From Branchiostoma floridae (Eukaryota > Chordata > Leptocardii > Amphioxiformes > Branchiostomatidae): DNA of 64,000 bases. Made by a program: the position numbers and the translations under genes. The notes beneath the pieces were generated by a model. It was not told where the DNA came from. It saw nothing but the letters and a program-made list of their open reading frames with translations, and did no database searches. Every line of letters starts with the position of its first letter. The first letter of the stretch is position 1. The stretch spans positions 25,133,664 through 25,197,663 of the forward strand of contig NC_049983.1 of NCBI RefSeq assembly GCF_000003815.2. The letters run 5' to 3'. This document shows positions 1 through 11,800 of the stretch, in pieces.

Positions 1-1310
1 GAATGCACAGGGATGCATGAGGATGCATGAGGGTGCGTAGGATGAATAAGGATGCACGGGGATGCATGAGGATGCGTAGGATGAATGGGAATGCACAGGG
101 ATGCATGAGGATGCACAGGGATGCATGAGGATGCGTAGGATGAATGGGAATGCACAGGGATGCATGAGGATGCGTAGGATGAATGGGGTTGCACGGGGAT
201 GCATAAGGATGCGTAGGATGAATGGGGATGCACGAAGATGCGTAGGATGAATGGGGATGCACGGGAATGCGTCGGATGAATAAGGATGCACAGGGATGCA
301 TGAGGATGCGTAGGATGAATGGGAATGCACAGGGATGCATGAGGATGCGTAGGATGAATGGGGATGCACGAGGATGCGTAGGATGAATGGGGATGCACGG
401 GGATGCGTCGGATGAACAAGGATGCACAGGGATGCATGAGGATGCGTAGGATGAATGGGAATGCACAGGGATGCATGAGGATGCGTAGGATGAATGGGGA
501 TGCACGAGGATGCGTAGGATGAATGGGAACGCACAGGGATGCATGAGGATGCATGAGGGTGCGTAGGATGAATAAGGATGAACAGGGATGCATGAGGATG
601 CGTAGGATGAATGGGGTTACACGGGGATGCATAAGGATGCGTAGGATGAATGGGAATGCACAGGGATGCATGAGGATGCATGAGGGTGCGTAGGATGAAT
701 AAGGATGCACGGGGATGCATGAGGATGCGTAGGATGAATGGGAATGCACAGGGATGCACGAGGATGCACAGGGATGCATGAGGATGCGTAGGATGAATGG
801 GAATGCACAGGGATGCATGAGGATGCGTAGGATGAATGGGGTTGCACGGGGATGCATAAGGATGCGTAGGATGAATGGGGATGCACGAAGATGCGTAGGA
901 TGAATGGGGATGCACGGGAATGCGTCGGATGAATAAGGATGCACAGGGATGCATGAGGATGCGTAGGATGAATGGGAATGCACAGGGATGCATGAGGATG
1001 CACAGGGANNNNNNNNNNNNNNNNNNNNNNNNNNNNNNNNNNNNNNNNNNNNNNNNNNNNNNNNNNNNNNNNNNNNNNNNNNNNNNNNNNNNNNNNNNNN
1101 NNNNNNNNNNNNNNNNNNNNNNNNNNNNNNNNNNNNNNNNNNNNNNNNNNNNAATGCGTGGATGCGTAGGATGAATGTGGATGCACGGGAATGCGTCGGA
1201 TGAATTAGGATGCACGGGGATGCATAAGGATGCGTAGGATGAATGGGAATGCACAGGGATGCATGAGGATGCGTAGGATGAATGGGAATGCACAGGGATG
1301 CATGAGGATC
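1..1310. repeat. GGATGCAYG-type minisatellite with higher-order structure
   Basis: Tandem array built from short GGATGCAYG / GGATGCGTA / GGATGAATG submotifs that combine into units of about 39 bp. The block that opens the window reappears almost unchanged from about 652, so there is a higher-order period near 651 bp. Because the units are multiples of three, long open frames run through it, but these have only His/Pro/Ser/Ala repeat composition and are not credible coding. The array decays into unique sequence at about 1310. Confidence 0.97.
1009..1152. other. Assembly gap (144 N)
   Basis: Run of N inside the minisatellite. The array length is therefore unreliable and the true repeat number is unknown. 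Confidence 1.
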
Positions 1311-3661
1311 TATCATACACAGGATGACTGAGAGTACATAAGAGTGTCTGTGTTGTTGTGAAAACCTATGGTAATGTATACTAACCTATGGTAATGTATG
1401 TCACATTAACATGTGTTAACATGCTCATGTAGGTAGGTTCATTTGCATAAATGGGACTTTACCATGCTCCCGCTACCAAGTTTTAGGATAGAAAGTTGCA
1501 TTTTCTCCTCTTTTTCTTAACAAAAGTCGAGCAAAACAGGATTATGATAAATTAGTAACACAAATTTTACGGTAAGAATCGAAATTAAGGAAAAAATGGG
1601 ATGTGAAAAGGTACGGGACACTTAGGAACTGCGGTGCGAGACACTAGACAAAAACTTTCGCTTGTTTCCGGACTGGGGTCAGAATTAGAGCAATAAACAC
1701 CACTAAAGGGGACCGGAATGGTGGCTTAACCCGTCCGCGTTGGGAGTACCGAGGTAAGGCTGGTGATCAACAGAGTTTTAACCAATTTCAGAACTTTATC
1801 CAGCGTACTTTGGTGCGTTTTTGTGCCGGTATTTGGAAGGAAACGGTGAGTAAGTTTGACCTCTTTTGAGTCAACACTCATGAGTGCGATCAGCGATTAT
1901 CTGGAAAGTAAATAACTTCTGCTCACAACATGTCCCGCCCAGGGCACACAAAACAAACCGGTTGGCGTACCGGTACTAGAACAGCAGGATTGGCGTTTAG
2001 TTAGGTTATATAAAAGACGTTCAATTTGTACATTTTGACATTTTTGTACAGGTAACGTACCGCACCGCTAGTTTTGCATAACGAGTCAAATATGTGAAAG
2101 AATTTAGCCAACAAACTGCCCACAAACGACAAAAAATACAGTCTGTTTATCAGATGAACAGTAAAGATTGTGTTGTATATTTAGATTATACGGTGTACCA
2201 CTTGTAACGCTACATTTAAGTTTGTACAGGTTTGTACAGGTACAACGTGTTGCACCGTTTTGTTGTGCTTTTGCATAATTAACCGTTAATGCATAACGGA
2301 CGAAATGTGTGAAAGAAATTAGCCAGGATAATGCTGGTCACTTTGAATTTAAAAAGAGTGAGTTTTTGGATGGAAATCCCTAACCTAGACAATTTTTACT
2401 AGTTGTAGAGTGGGAGTTTGAAAATATAAGATTAGCTAATAAAAGATTAAAATGATTGTAATTTGTATGTTATGGTTTTAGAGTCAATTGCAAAGTCAGG
2501 ACTCCAATGTATCACTACAGTAGTACATGTACTACAGAATTATTTTAAATGCACATTCAATTTCAAAACATTACTACACAAAATTAATACCCACTCTAAT
2601 ATTAATACAGGTCGTAGAATTTTGTAAATTGTAACTACTGTATGGCCATTGTTCTAGATAGCCTTGTGAAGAGGACAGAAGAGACTTGGGAGCTATAACA
2701 TGGGCTGGACACCAGGCTACCATTGTACTGCATTGAAAAAGAAATTCACCACAAAGTTATCAATATCATGACCGAGTGTTTATATTTGTGAAGGCAGTTT
2801 TCTGAAGAACCAAACTGCAACCTCGGACAAGTAAAAACTTCAAGCAGAAATACATTGTAAGAAGCTGGCCCAGTCTGTGTTTTATGCCCATGAATTCTTA
2901 CAGCATAAACTTGAGTACATATTTTCATCAGGAGATGAATGATGTTAAAGGTGCAAAAGACAAGTAGAAACATATACTATATGTAGTATTACAAAAACAT
3001 AGATAAAACAGTGAGTCTGAGCCGGACTCAACATCTGCTTGGAGGCTTGGCAAGAAACAATTCTTCAGAGCACCGTCAGTGATGTACTGAGTGAGAGAAA
3101 AGCCAGAGATTTGTCTGATAAGCCTGTTAAATGTCCTGTAAAGCCCACAGTTCCCCCATACTGTATCACCCACTTCCTACAGCCAGCTTTACTGGTGTAT
3201 ACTAAATATGTAGTTATTTATAGTACTGGTGCCAGCAGGCCTGTGGGTCACCTCCCTGACCTTTACTGGATTAGCTCATCAGGGCCTAACAGGGATGTGT
3301 ATGGGGTCTTGGGAAATAAAAATTGTGAGCAATGTTGGAGCCTTGAATCATTTAGTTATTTCCGAGAATAGTTTCATCAGGTTGGTAGAAAATACTAGGA
3401 TATAGGAGAATTCTTCCTACGTAACCAGTATGTACTTACATAGCTTACATTTCGATGTCTCTCAGACACCTTTGTCAGAGCTTCTAACTGGAGTTCTGCT
3501 TCTCACCGCTGATGTAGGTGGCGCTTTTGCAGTGAAGAATTAGGTATTGTATACTAGCAGAGACATTTGATACTTGTTGTAAGGAGGTTAAACTTAGAGG
3601 ATTCTAAAATGCATTACTTTTTTCTGCACTTTGCTGCATTGATAATTTCTATATTATGATA
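1311..3661. other. Intergenic, no gene recognised
   Basis: AT-rich sequence without a convincing exon. A short segment at about 2670-2735 (aggacagaagagacttggga...) recurs at about 6133-6180 and is a dispersed repeat. The small open frames here show no family signature. Confidence 0.6.
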
Positions 3662-4008
3662 CAGGGTTGTAGCCAGCACCCGTCCTTTCATGGAATTTTG
3701 TAGCTGGGGACGGAAAAAAAATTGCCCATTCCGTCCTCTGTGACGGACAAAAATTCATATATAATAAAGATTTGATAAAATTGTCTCCCTTGTGGAATTT
3801 TTTTACCAAAACAGATGCCATTCGACAGCTTAGTCTACCAGCAAAATTTACACCTCATAATGCATGAAATAGTGTTTCAGAGGGGCTGGATTTCAAAATT
3901 TTTCAGGGAGTATGTCCTTGGATTCCCCTAGGAACGTTGTACCTTCGGCGCTCAATAGGATTCAAATTTAAGGGGACGGAAAATGATTTCTGGCTGGCTA
4001 CAACCCTG
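3662..4008. mobile_element. hAT-like MITE, CAGGGTTGTAGCCAGC ends
   Basis: Terminal inverted repeats CAGGGTTGTAGCCAGC at the left and its complement GCTGGCTACAACCCTG at the right. The flanking 8-mers ttatgata and gtatgata match at 7 of 8 positions, as expected of the 8-bp target duplication of hAT elements. Subterminal CCGTCC/GGACGG motifs recur inside. No transposase is present, so it is non-autonomous. Confidence 0.75.
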
Positions 4009-4052
4009 GTATGATAAGGTAAGAAATGCCCCCACTGCAATTTTCAGTGGAC

Positions 4053-4485
4053 TTAAGGTATCTCGGTTGGCTAAATTGGCATTTTGACCTTCCACTGTTT
4101 TCTCATTAATAATATCTACTAACGATCTGTAGTTATTAAGATTTAAATTTTTTTTATTAGATGAAAACAAACATTTTCTAATTACTAGAGATCATTAGTA
4201 GATATCAATTTGCGCAACACTACGTTTGTAGCTTCCATCATTATACAACGAAAAACGAAGTTTAATTACAGTGGTATGTACCAAAGTGCTGTATTTTGTC
4301 ATAGAAAAAATAATATCAGAGGTAATAAAAATCATGACGTCATCAATTCGGCCCCCCAAAAATCAGATTTAGAATTCTCTAATGCCCATCTATCAACATT
4401 CGTTATGGCTCCATTCTTTCTTAATTTATCAATAAGAAAACAGTGGAAGGTCAAAATGCCAATTTAGCCGACCGAGATACCTTAA
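4053..4485. mobile_element. MITE with about 55-bp inverted repeats and TTAA ends
   Basis: The two ends are nearly perfect inverted repeats beginning TTAAGGTATCTCGGTTGG and running through the cattttgaccttccactg segment, about 55 bp each. Both ends carry TTAA, which fits a piggyBac-type target site. The AT-rich interior has no transposase. Confidence 0.8.
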
Positions 4486-5526
4486 TCACTTGACCACACT
4501 TGCTTGCAATATGAAAGGTATAAAAAGTGTGCACTTAATTGGAGACAGTACATGAGTATGCCTCATCATCAGGCTCATGTTAATTTAGAGCTTTGTCATT
4601 AGAATTTCATAAAAAGGGCATGCAGGACTTAAAGGACAAGTTGTAATATTTAGTCATCATGTGCAAATCTTGTTTGACTGTCTAAGATTCTGCTGAGTTC
4701 CTTACTCTGCTTGCAATGTCAGCTTACACCCTTGCAAAACCCTGACCTGAGAGTGACCTTGGCAGGCTTGTACATGTAGCTCATTAAACTGTCTGGAACT
4801 GATAAGGGTCTGCTATCCTGGATATACGCCTAACTAGCTCATACAAAACTGTACCTAACTCCTCTATGTCATATGCCTAACTTGTACTCGGAGGTATGGC
4901 TATGAGTTAGGCAAGTAAAGCTGGCTCCAGAACTTTGTTGCAACTGTAACCATTACATCATGCCCCAAGCAGCCACAGTAGTGTGGGCACCAAGCTGCCA
5001 ACAACATTCCTAGAATGCAGGAAGTTATGTTTCACTGACAATTGTACAGTTGACAGAATTAATGAATTCTTAGAATAAGTTAAATGAAAGTTGCCTGAGC
5101 TATAAACTAAAAGTAGACTTCCCATTTCTGGAATGTTGGACTAAATAAATTACACGATCAATGTGAGTCCAAGGCACATATATTTGCAGACACTCTTTAT
5201 TCCAGCTTTTTGACTCATGACTTGTCAATTAAACCAAATATCAACTGTACAAAGTTCAAAAACATTCCTGAGTTCGGGTGAGCCAATTTTCATGATTCTC
5301 ATCTGGAAAAATAATGCTGCCTCTATCATGATATTCATCATGACTTTATTCTTATCAAACATTTGTAGTTTTGTTACAAGTTCTACTTTTAAAGACACAG
5401 TTTACCCTGAGTCTCTAAATACATTGATTTTTAAAATTGCCATTTTTGTCATTTGCCAATACATTTTAAACATACCAGCACCTCATTAATTTTTTAAAAA
5501 TGGGAGAATATTTTACATGTCCATCA
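4486..5526. other. Intergenic, no gene recognised
   Basis: No exon, repeat or RNA signature could be supported. The small open frame at about 5217-5489 has no recognisable domain. Confidence 0.5.
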
Positions 5527-5848
5527 GTTACAGTTGAACAGCACAGTGCCCAGGTGGCTGACTTATCTGTGTGTTTTAAGTAGATTAACCAGCGCTTTAT
5601 ATTTCATCCTGTCCAGTTGCAGGTGTACAGTGTAATCTAAGGATCCTACCCTGATGTAGGGGACAGCAGCACAGACATGGCAGACAGACGTAGGCACCCG
5701 TTAAAGTTGAATAGCGTACCCATGCATGTGGCTCACTTATCTGTATGTAGTGTTTTATATTTCCTTCTGTCCAGTTGCACCTGAGGAGCCTACCCTGATG
5801 TAGGGGACAGCAGCACAGAACATGGCAGACAGACGCAGGCACCCGTAC
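5527..5848 (+). repeat. Tandem duplication of RASSF 5'UTR and start codon
   Basis: Two adjacent copies, about 5527-5702 and 5703-5848. Each contains the ccctgatgtaggggacagca segment followed by ATGGCAGACAGACG. The downstream copy supplies the gene's start at 5822. The upstream copy keeps an ATG at 5677 that opens a 35-codon frame ending at TGA 5782-5784, out of frame with the real start. If both copies are transcribed, this is an upstream ORF. Confidence 0.85.
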
Positions 5849-8800
5849 ATGCACAGTATCGAGCTGCAGGATTTCTCACCGCAGGCGCGCATGGTTCACA
5901 GTCAGCGCTCTACACAGTCAGCTCACCACAGTCAGCGAACGGCAAGTGCCTCACACAGTCAGCGTTCTGTGGGTACCCCACACGGGCAACGCTCTAGATC
6001 TGCAGCTACCTCACACAGCCATCGTTCTGCTGGCAACTCACACAGGTAGGACAAAGAAGTACTTTGTTATCCTCTTTCTCCAATATAGTAGACCCACTAG
6101 CCTCACCAGGTATCCAGCCGTATTATAGTGTAGAGAACAGAAGAGACTCGGGAGCTATAATATGGCTGGATACCAGGCTATAGACCTGCAGCAATGCAAC
6201 TCAACGACAATAAATTATGTTCTTTGCTGTGCTACAAATTAGAAGTACAAACTTTTACATCTACAAAACTGTAACATCTTCGAGACAGTCCATGCTTTCA
6301 TTCATTGCTCAGGTAGATTCTTGTAGTCAAGAATTTACTTTTCTGTTTCCCATTTTGTGTCTACCGGCATGTATCTATGTTGACATTGTTTTTAATACTC
6401 ATTTTTTAATATGTTTGAGAAGAAAGATATATGTAAGCCATAGGCTTCTTGTCTAATACTCATAAAATATATGTGAGTAAAAATGGAAATTTATTTTACA
6501 CAGTAACGCTGCACAAGACAAACCAGCCATGGCTGCCAGCTTCTTGGGAGGGATCAGTTTCATCATGTCTCTCTGGAGTAAACCCAAGGAGGAGACGGAA
6601 AAACACCTGGGACACGAGTTTGAGGTGTCGTCTAACCCCACCTGGTGTGATCTGTGTGGGGAGTTCATCTGGGGATTCTACATGAGACAGGCTCTCAGGT
6701 GTACATGTGAGTTATTGATTATTGATTATTGGTTATTGATAATGAAACACCTGGGACACGAGTTTGAGGTGTCGTCTAACCCCACCTGGTGTGATCTGTG
6801 TGGGGAGTTCATCTGGAGATTCTACATGAGACAGGCACTCAGGTGTACATGTGAGTTATTGATAATTGGTTATTGATTATTGGTTATTGATAATGAAACA
6901 CCTGAAACACGAGTTTGAGGTGTCGTCTAACCCCACCTGGTGTGATCTGTGTGGGGAGTTCATCTGGGGATTCTACATGAGACAGGCACTCAGGTGTACA
7001 TGTGAGTTATTGATTATTGGTTATTGATTATTGGTTATTGATAATGAAACACCTGGACACGAGTTTGAGGTGTCGTCTAACCCCACCTGGTGTGATCTGT
7101 GTGGGGAGTTCATCTGGGGATTCTACATGAGACAGGCACTCAGGTCTACATGTGAGTTATTGATTATTGATTATTGGTTATTGATAATGAAACACCTGGG
7201 ACACGAGTTTGAGGTGTCGTCTAACTCCACCTGGTGTGATCTGTGTGGGGAGTTCATCTGGGGATTCTACATGAGACAGGCACTCAGGTGTACATGTGAG
7301 TTATTGATTATTGATTATTGGTTATTGATAATGAAACACCTGGGACACGAGTTTGAGGTGTCGTCTAACCCCACCTGGTGTGATCTGTGTGGGGAGTTCA
7401 TCTGGGGATTCTACATGAGACAGGCACTCAGGTGTACATGTGAGTTATTGGTTATTGATTATTGGTTATTGATTATTGGTTATTGATAATGAAACACCTG
7501 GGACACGAGTTTGAGGTGTCGTCTAACCCCACCTGGTGTGATCTGTGTGGGGAGTTCATCTGGGGATTCTACATGAGACAGACACTCAGGTGTACATGTG
7601 AGTTATTGGTTATTGATTATTGGTTATTGATTATTGATAATGAAACACCTGGGACACGAGTTTGAGGTGTCGTCTAACCCCACCTGGTGTGATCTATGTG
7701 GGGAGTTCATCTGGAGATTCTACATGAGACAGGCACTCAGGTGTACATGTGAGTTATTAATTATTGATTATTGGTTATTGGTTATCGATAATGAAACACC
7801 TGGGACACGAGTTTGAGGTGTCGTCTAACCCCACCTGGTGTGATCTGTGTGGGGAGTTCATCTGGGGATTCTACATGAGACAGGCACTCAGGTGTACATG
7901 TGAGTTATTGATTATTGGTTATTGATTATTGATAATGAAACACCTGGACACGAGTTTGAGGTGTCGTCTAACCCCACCTGGTGTGATCTGTGTGGGGAGT
8001 TCATCTGGGGATTCTACATGAGACAGGCACTCAGGTGTACATGTGAGTTATTGGTTATTGGTAATTGGTTATTGATAATGAAACACCTGGACACAAGTTT
8101 GAGGTGTCGTCTAACCCCACCTGGTGTGATCTGTGTGGGGAGTTCATCTGGGGATTCTACATGAGACAGGCACTCAGGTGTACATGTGAGTTATTGATTG
8201 TTGGTTATTGATTATTGATTATTGGTTATTGATAATGAAACACCTGGGACACGAGTTTGAGGTGACGTCTAACCCCACCTGGTGTGATCTGTGTGGGGAG
8301 TTCATCTGGGGATTCTACATGAGACAGGCACTCAGGTGTACATGTGAGTTATTGATTATTGGTTATTGATAATGAAACACCTGGGACACGAGTTTGAGGT
8401 GTCGTCTAACCCCACCTGGTGTGATCTGTGTGGGGAGTTCATCTGGAGATTCTACATGAGACAGGCACTCAGGTGTACATGTGAGTTATTGATTGTTGGT
8501 TATTGATTATTGATTATTGGTTATTGATAATGAAACACCTGGGACACGAGTTTGAGGTGACGTCTAACCCCACCTGGTGTGATCTGTGTGGGGAGTTCAT
8601 CTGGGGATTCTACATGAGACAGGCACTCAGGTGTACATGTGAGTTATTGATTATTGGTTATTGATAATGAAACACCTGGGACACGAGTTTGAGGTGTCGT
8701 CTAACCCCACCTGGTGTGATCTGTGTGGGGAGTTCATCTGGAGATTCTACATGAGACAGGCACTCAGGTGTACATGTGAGTTATTGATTGTTGGTTATTG

Positions 8801-11800
8801 ATTATTGATTATTGGTTATTGATTTACAAAATTGTAGGTACAGAAATTATGGGTAGTCCCATGTACCTACCTATCTATTCTTTGCATCTGACTTAGTATC
8901 ATCAAGTTCCTTAATTTCACTTCTTTTTCAGAGTTGTGAAACTGAAAGTCATTGATTGATTGCTTATCAATCTATACAGATATGAGAATTGGAATGGCAT
9001 GAAATGTTTTTTCAAGCTTCGCGTATTCTTTATGAGAGCATTTTGAGGAAGCTTCTGGATATGGTGGTTTTGCAGGGGGTTGATAGTGCTCTTGGGTTGT
9101 CTTCTTGCCACATCATTATCATATACAGGCAGATGACGTCAACCAATCAGAAGTCCACATTCCAATTATCACTCACTTAGTGGCTTTATTTGGTGGTTAT
9201 AGCAAATGACCAGGCATTATGCCACCCCAGGGAGGGTCATTAACCCTTAATTATCATGTAGTTAGACCTGTCAAACATGACTTCAGACACCAGGTATGAC
9301 ACTAATTATACTACCTCACTTGTAGGTTATTGTATAACTATAAGATAGAAACAAACTGACAAATTTGTCAGTTTTTCAGAATCTAAAGGCAGAACGTTGT
9401 CACAGATTATCATATAGCCAGGGGACGTGGGCCAATCAGAAGGCCCCATTTCATGCTGGTTATGACGCCGTAACAGCCGTGCATTAAATTTTTGATTATC
9501 ACATGTGTAATAAAACTTTTGAAAGTTTAAACCAATCAGTGTTGTCGTTATCTGGAATAACGACAACACTGACTTCGATTGGCAGCATATTTGTACTTTA
9601 CTTAGAAGAAGACTCAATGACATGTACATTCAAACATTTCTCCACAATCTATCTGTTGATACTGGTAAGCTAAGATTGTATAAGCATCTCAAATCTGCTT
9701 CGCTCACTCGGTGGTTTCATTCGGTGGTTATAGCAAAGGACCAGGTGTTATGACTCCATATACACCTCGGGGCGGGTCATTAACCCTTAATTATCATATA
9801 GGTCAAACATGACTCCATAGACCTGGCTGGGTATGACGCCATTTCTTGGGAACAGGTTATAAGTAAACATTTAAAAGCATGTGTTCTAAAGAAGAATTCT
9901 TAATGTAGGAAGACATTGTCAGACTTCAGAAATCCATGTGTGACGATTTGCTTTAACAATTGTTCAATTCTTATTTTGTTTAAAGATATAAACAAAGTTT
10001 AACAAACCAGCAAATACTGCCCTATTCTCGGCATATCAAAGCCAGAACTTTTTCACAGCTCCTTATATGATATATCGGTCTACACATCAAACATGACCTG
10101 AGAGCCCCAGGTGTGCCACAGCTCTACCTGTGGTGCCTGCTTGTCTCACCTTTATCTACCTGGCTTTTGAGACCACTTAGCCTCGCTACTACACTTATAA
10201 TAATAATAATAATAATAATAACTGTTCTTAGTTATAGGGCTTATTCACGTGACGTCATCACCCCTTGCTCCCGTGCGCCGCCATCTTGGGGTCCATGCGC
10301 TACACAGTACAGCGATGTACAGCGTGGGTCTCCAAGTGTCCGAAGAAAGTGAATTGGGTTGCACGATGTTTGACTATACAAAGAGTCTACAACCTTGAAT
10401 CTTATTTTCACTACATAAATCGGGTGGAAATTACCCATTTTCCCATTATCAGTGAGGGAAAGTTTGACCCACTCCGGGTCCCCGCCTGAGCACGGCAACA
10501 GTGACAGTGGAGTATCAGTTGATAGTGAATTTTGTGGGTGAGCTGTGACGTTGTTGTTCACAGACACTGTGATTGCCATTATTAACGTTAAATGTTGTAT
10601 TTTTGTTTCAAAGAACCTTCACAGAATCTGGGAATATGTTCTTCCTATCATTTCTTGGCTTCGCTGTTTGTGCGGCTCTATTTTGTCCTTCCTGCTTTTA
10701 ATAGTGGAGTGTAGGTCCATGTACATGTTTTTACGTTGTGCCGGAGTAGGTACCCAGTCGACCGTCGTTGAAAGTTATCTGACCCATCGTTTACTGTCTT
10801 GTTAAGATACAAAATGTACTACACACATTCGTTCTGAAAATTCTACCAGTAAGATGAGCTCTACTGATGGCAGAAACCCACATTTGTTTCCGAGTCGTAG
10901 CACTAGTACATGACTTCGTTCCCGTCCCGGCTTTGCTTGTTTGTTACACGAGAAACGCGAAACAAACTTAACTGTTACCCGATGTGTGTAGGCTTTAACA
11001 GTTCTAGACCAACATCCCACCACAAGATAGCACACCCTGATGATGAACCTAAACGTTTTGAAGGGAAATTGTGCGTTGCATAAGAAATATTTTCAATTTT
11101 TACGGAGAGTTGCATGGCGAGCCGCTGTGAGCCGCGCTCAAAGTGGACCCCAAAATGGCCGACTTCGCTCGTTGCCATGGCGTCCGGAGGGTGGGTCACG
11201 TGACTGAATAAGCCCTATAGATAGACAGTCAGATAGTCATCGATAACCAAATCAGTGTACGTCTAGATCTTTGTACAATTCTTCCCATAGTCCTCTGTTT
11301 GCTGCTGTTTCCCTTAGATATCTTAACATGTAAGTCTCAAGTCTAATGATCTGGTTGAGATGTAGCTTGCAGTCGTCTACCAGACTACTGAGGAGGCCTT
11401 CACGTGGCCTTCCTAGCCTTGGTTTGAGCTTCTTGCTGAACGCGACGTTAAGGATCTTTTGCGGCGGCGAGTCCAGTGGCATACGGAGAATGTGGCCGAA
11501 GAGGAACCATCTGCGACGGTGCACTGCGTTTTGTAATGGTGATGCTTGGCACTTACTGTACAGCTTACTGTTACTAATGTGGTTGGGGTGGAAGTGACCT
11601 GTGAAACGTCGGAGTTGTTTTCGGTGCCATGTGTCGATCTTATACTACACTTATAGATTATAAGGAACTGCTGTGGTGAAAGTACCAGTGTAGTGTGTGT
11701 GTATGCATATAATGTGGTTATTACCAGCCCATAACATATAGGAAAACATGTTTTGATTACCTCTAGGTTTAGACTTTAAAATTGAAGTCTAGAGCCTTTT

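Noticed and set aside
617-1186. Long open frame of HPHSSYAS-type repeats on the minus strand
   Set aside because: It follows entirely from the minisatellite having a period divisible by three and runs through the N gap; composition and frame redundancy argue against coding.
7031-7665. Open frames encoding serial C1 half-fingers as a separate gene
   Set aside because: They have no acceptor or promoter of their own, contain the intronic AT spacer, and each lacks the second half of the zinc finger. They are better explained as partial copies of RASSF exon 2.
10241-10579. Open frames on both strands near 10.3 kb
   Set aside because: They lie inside the inverted-repeat transposon 10233-11219 and show no domain.
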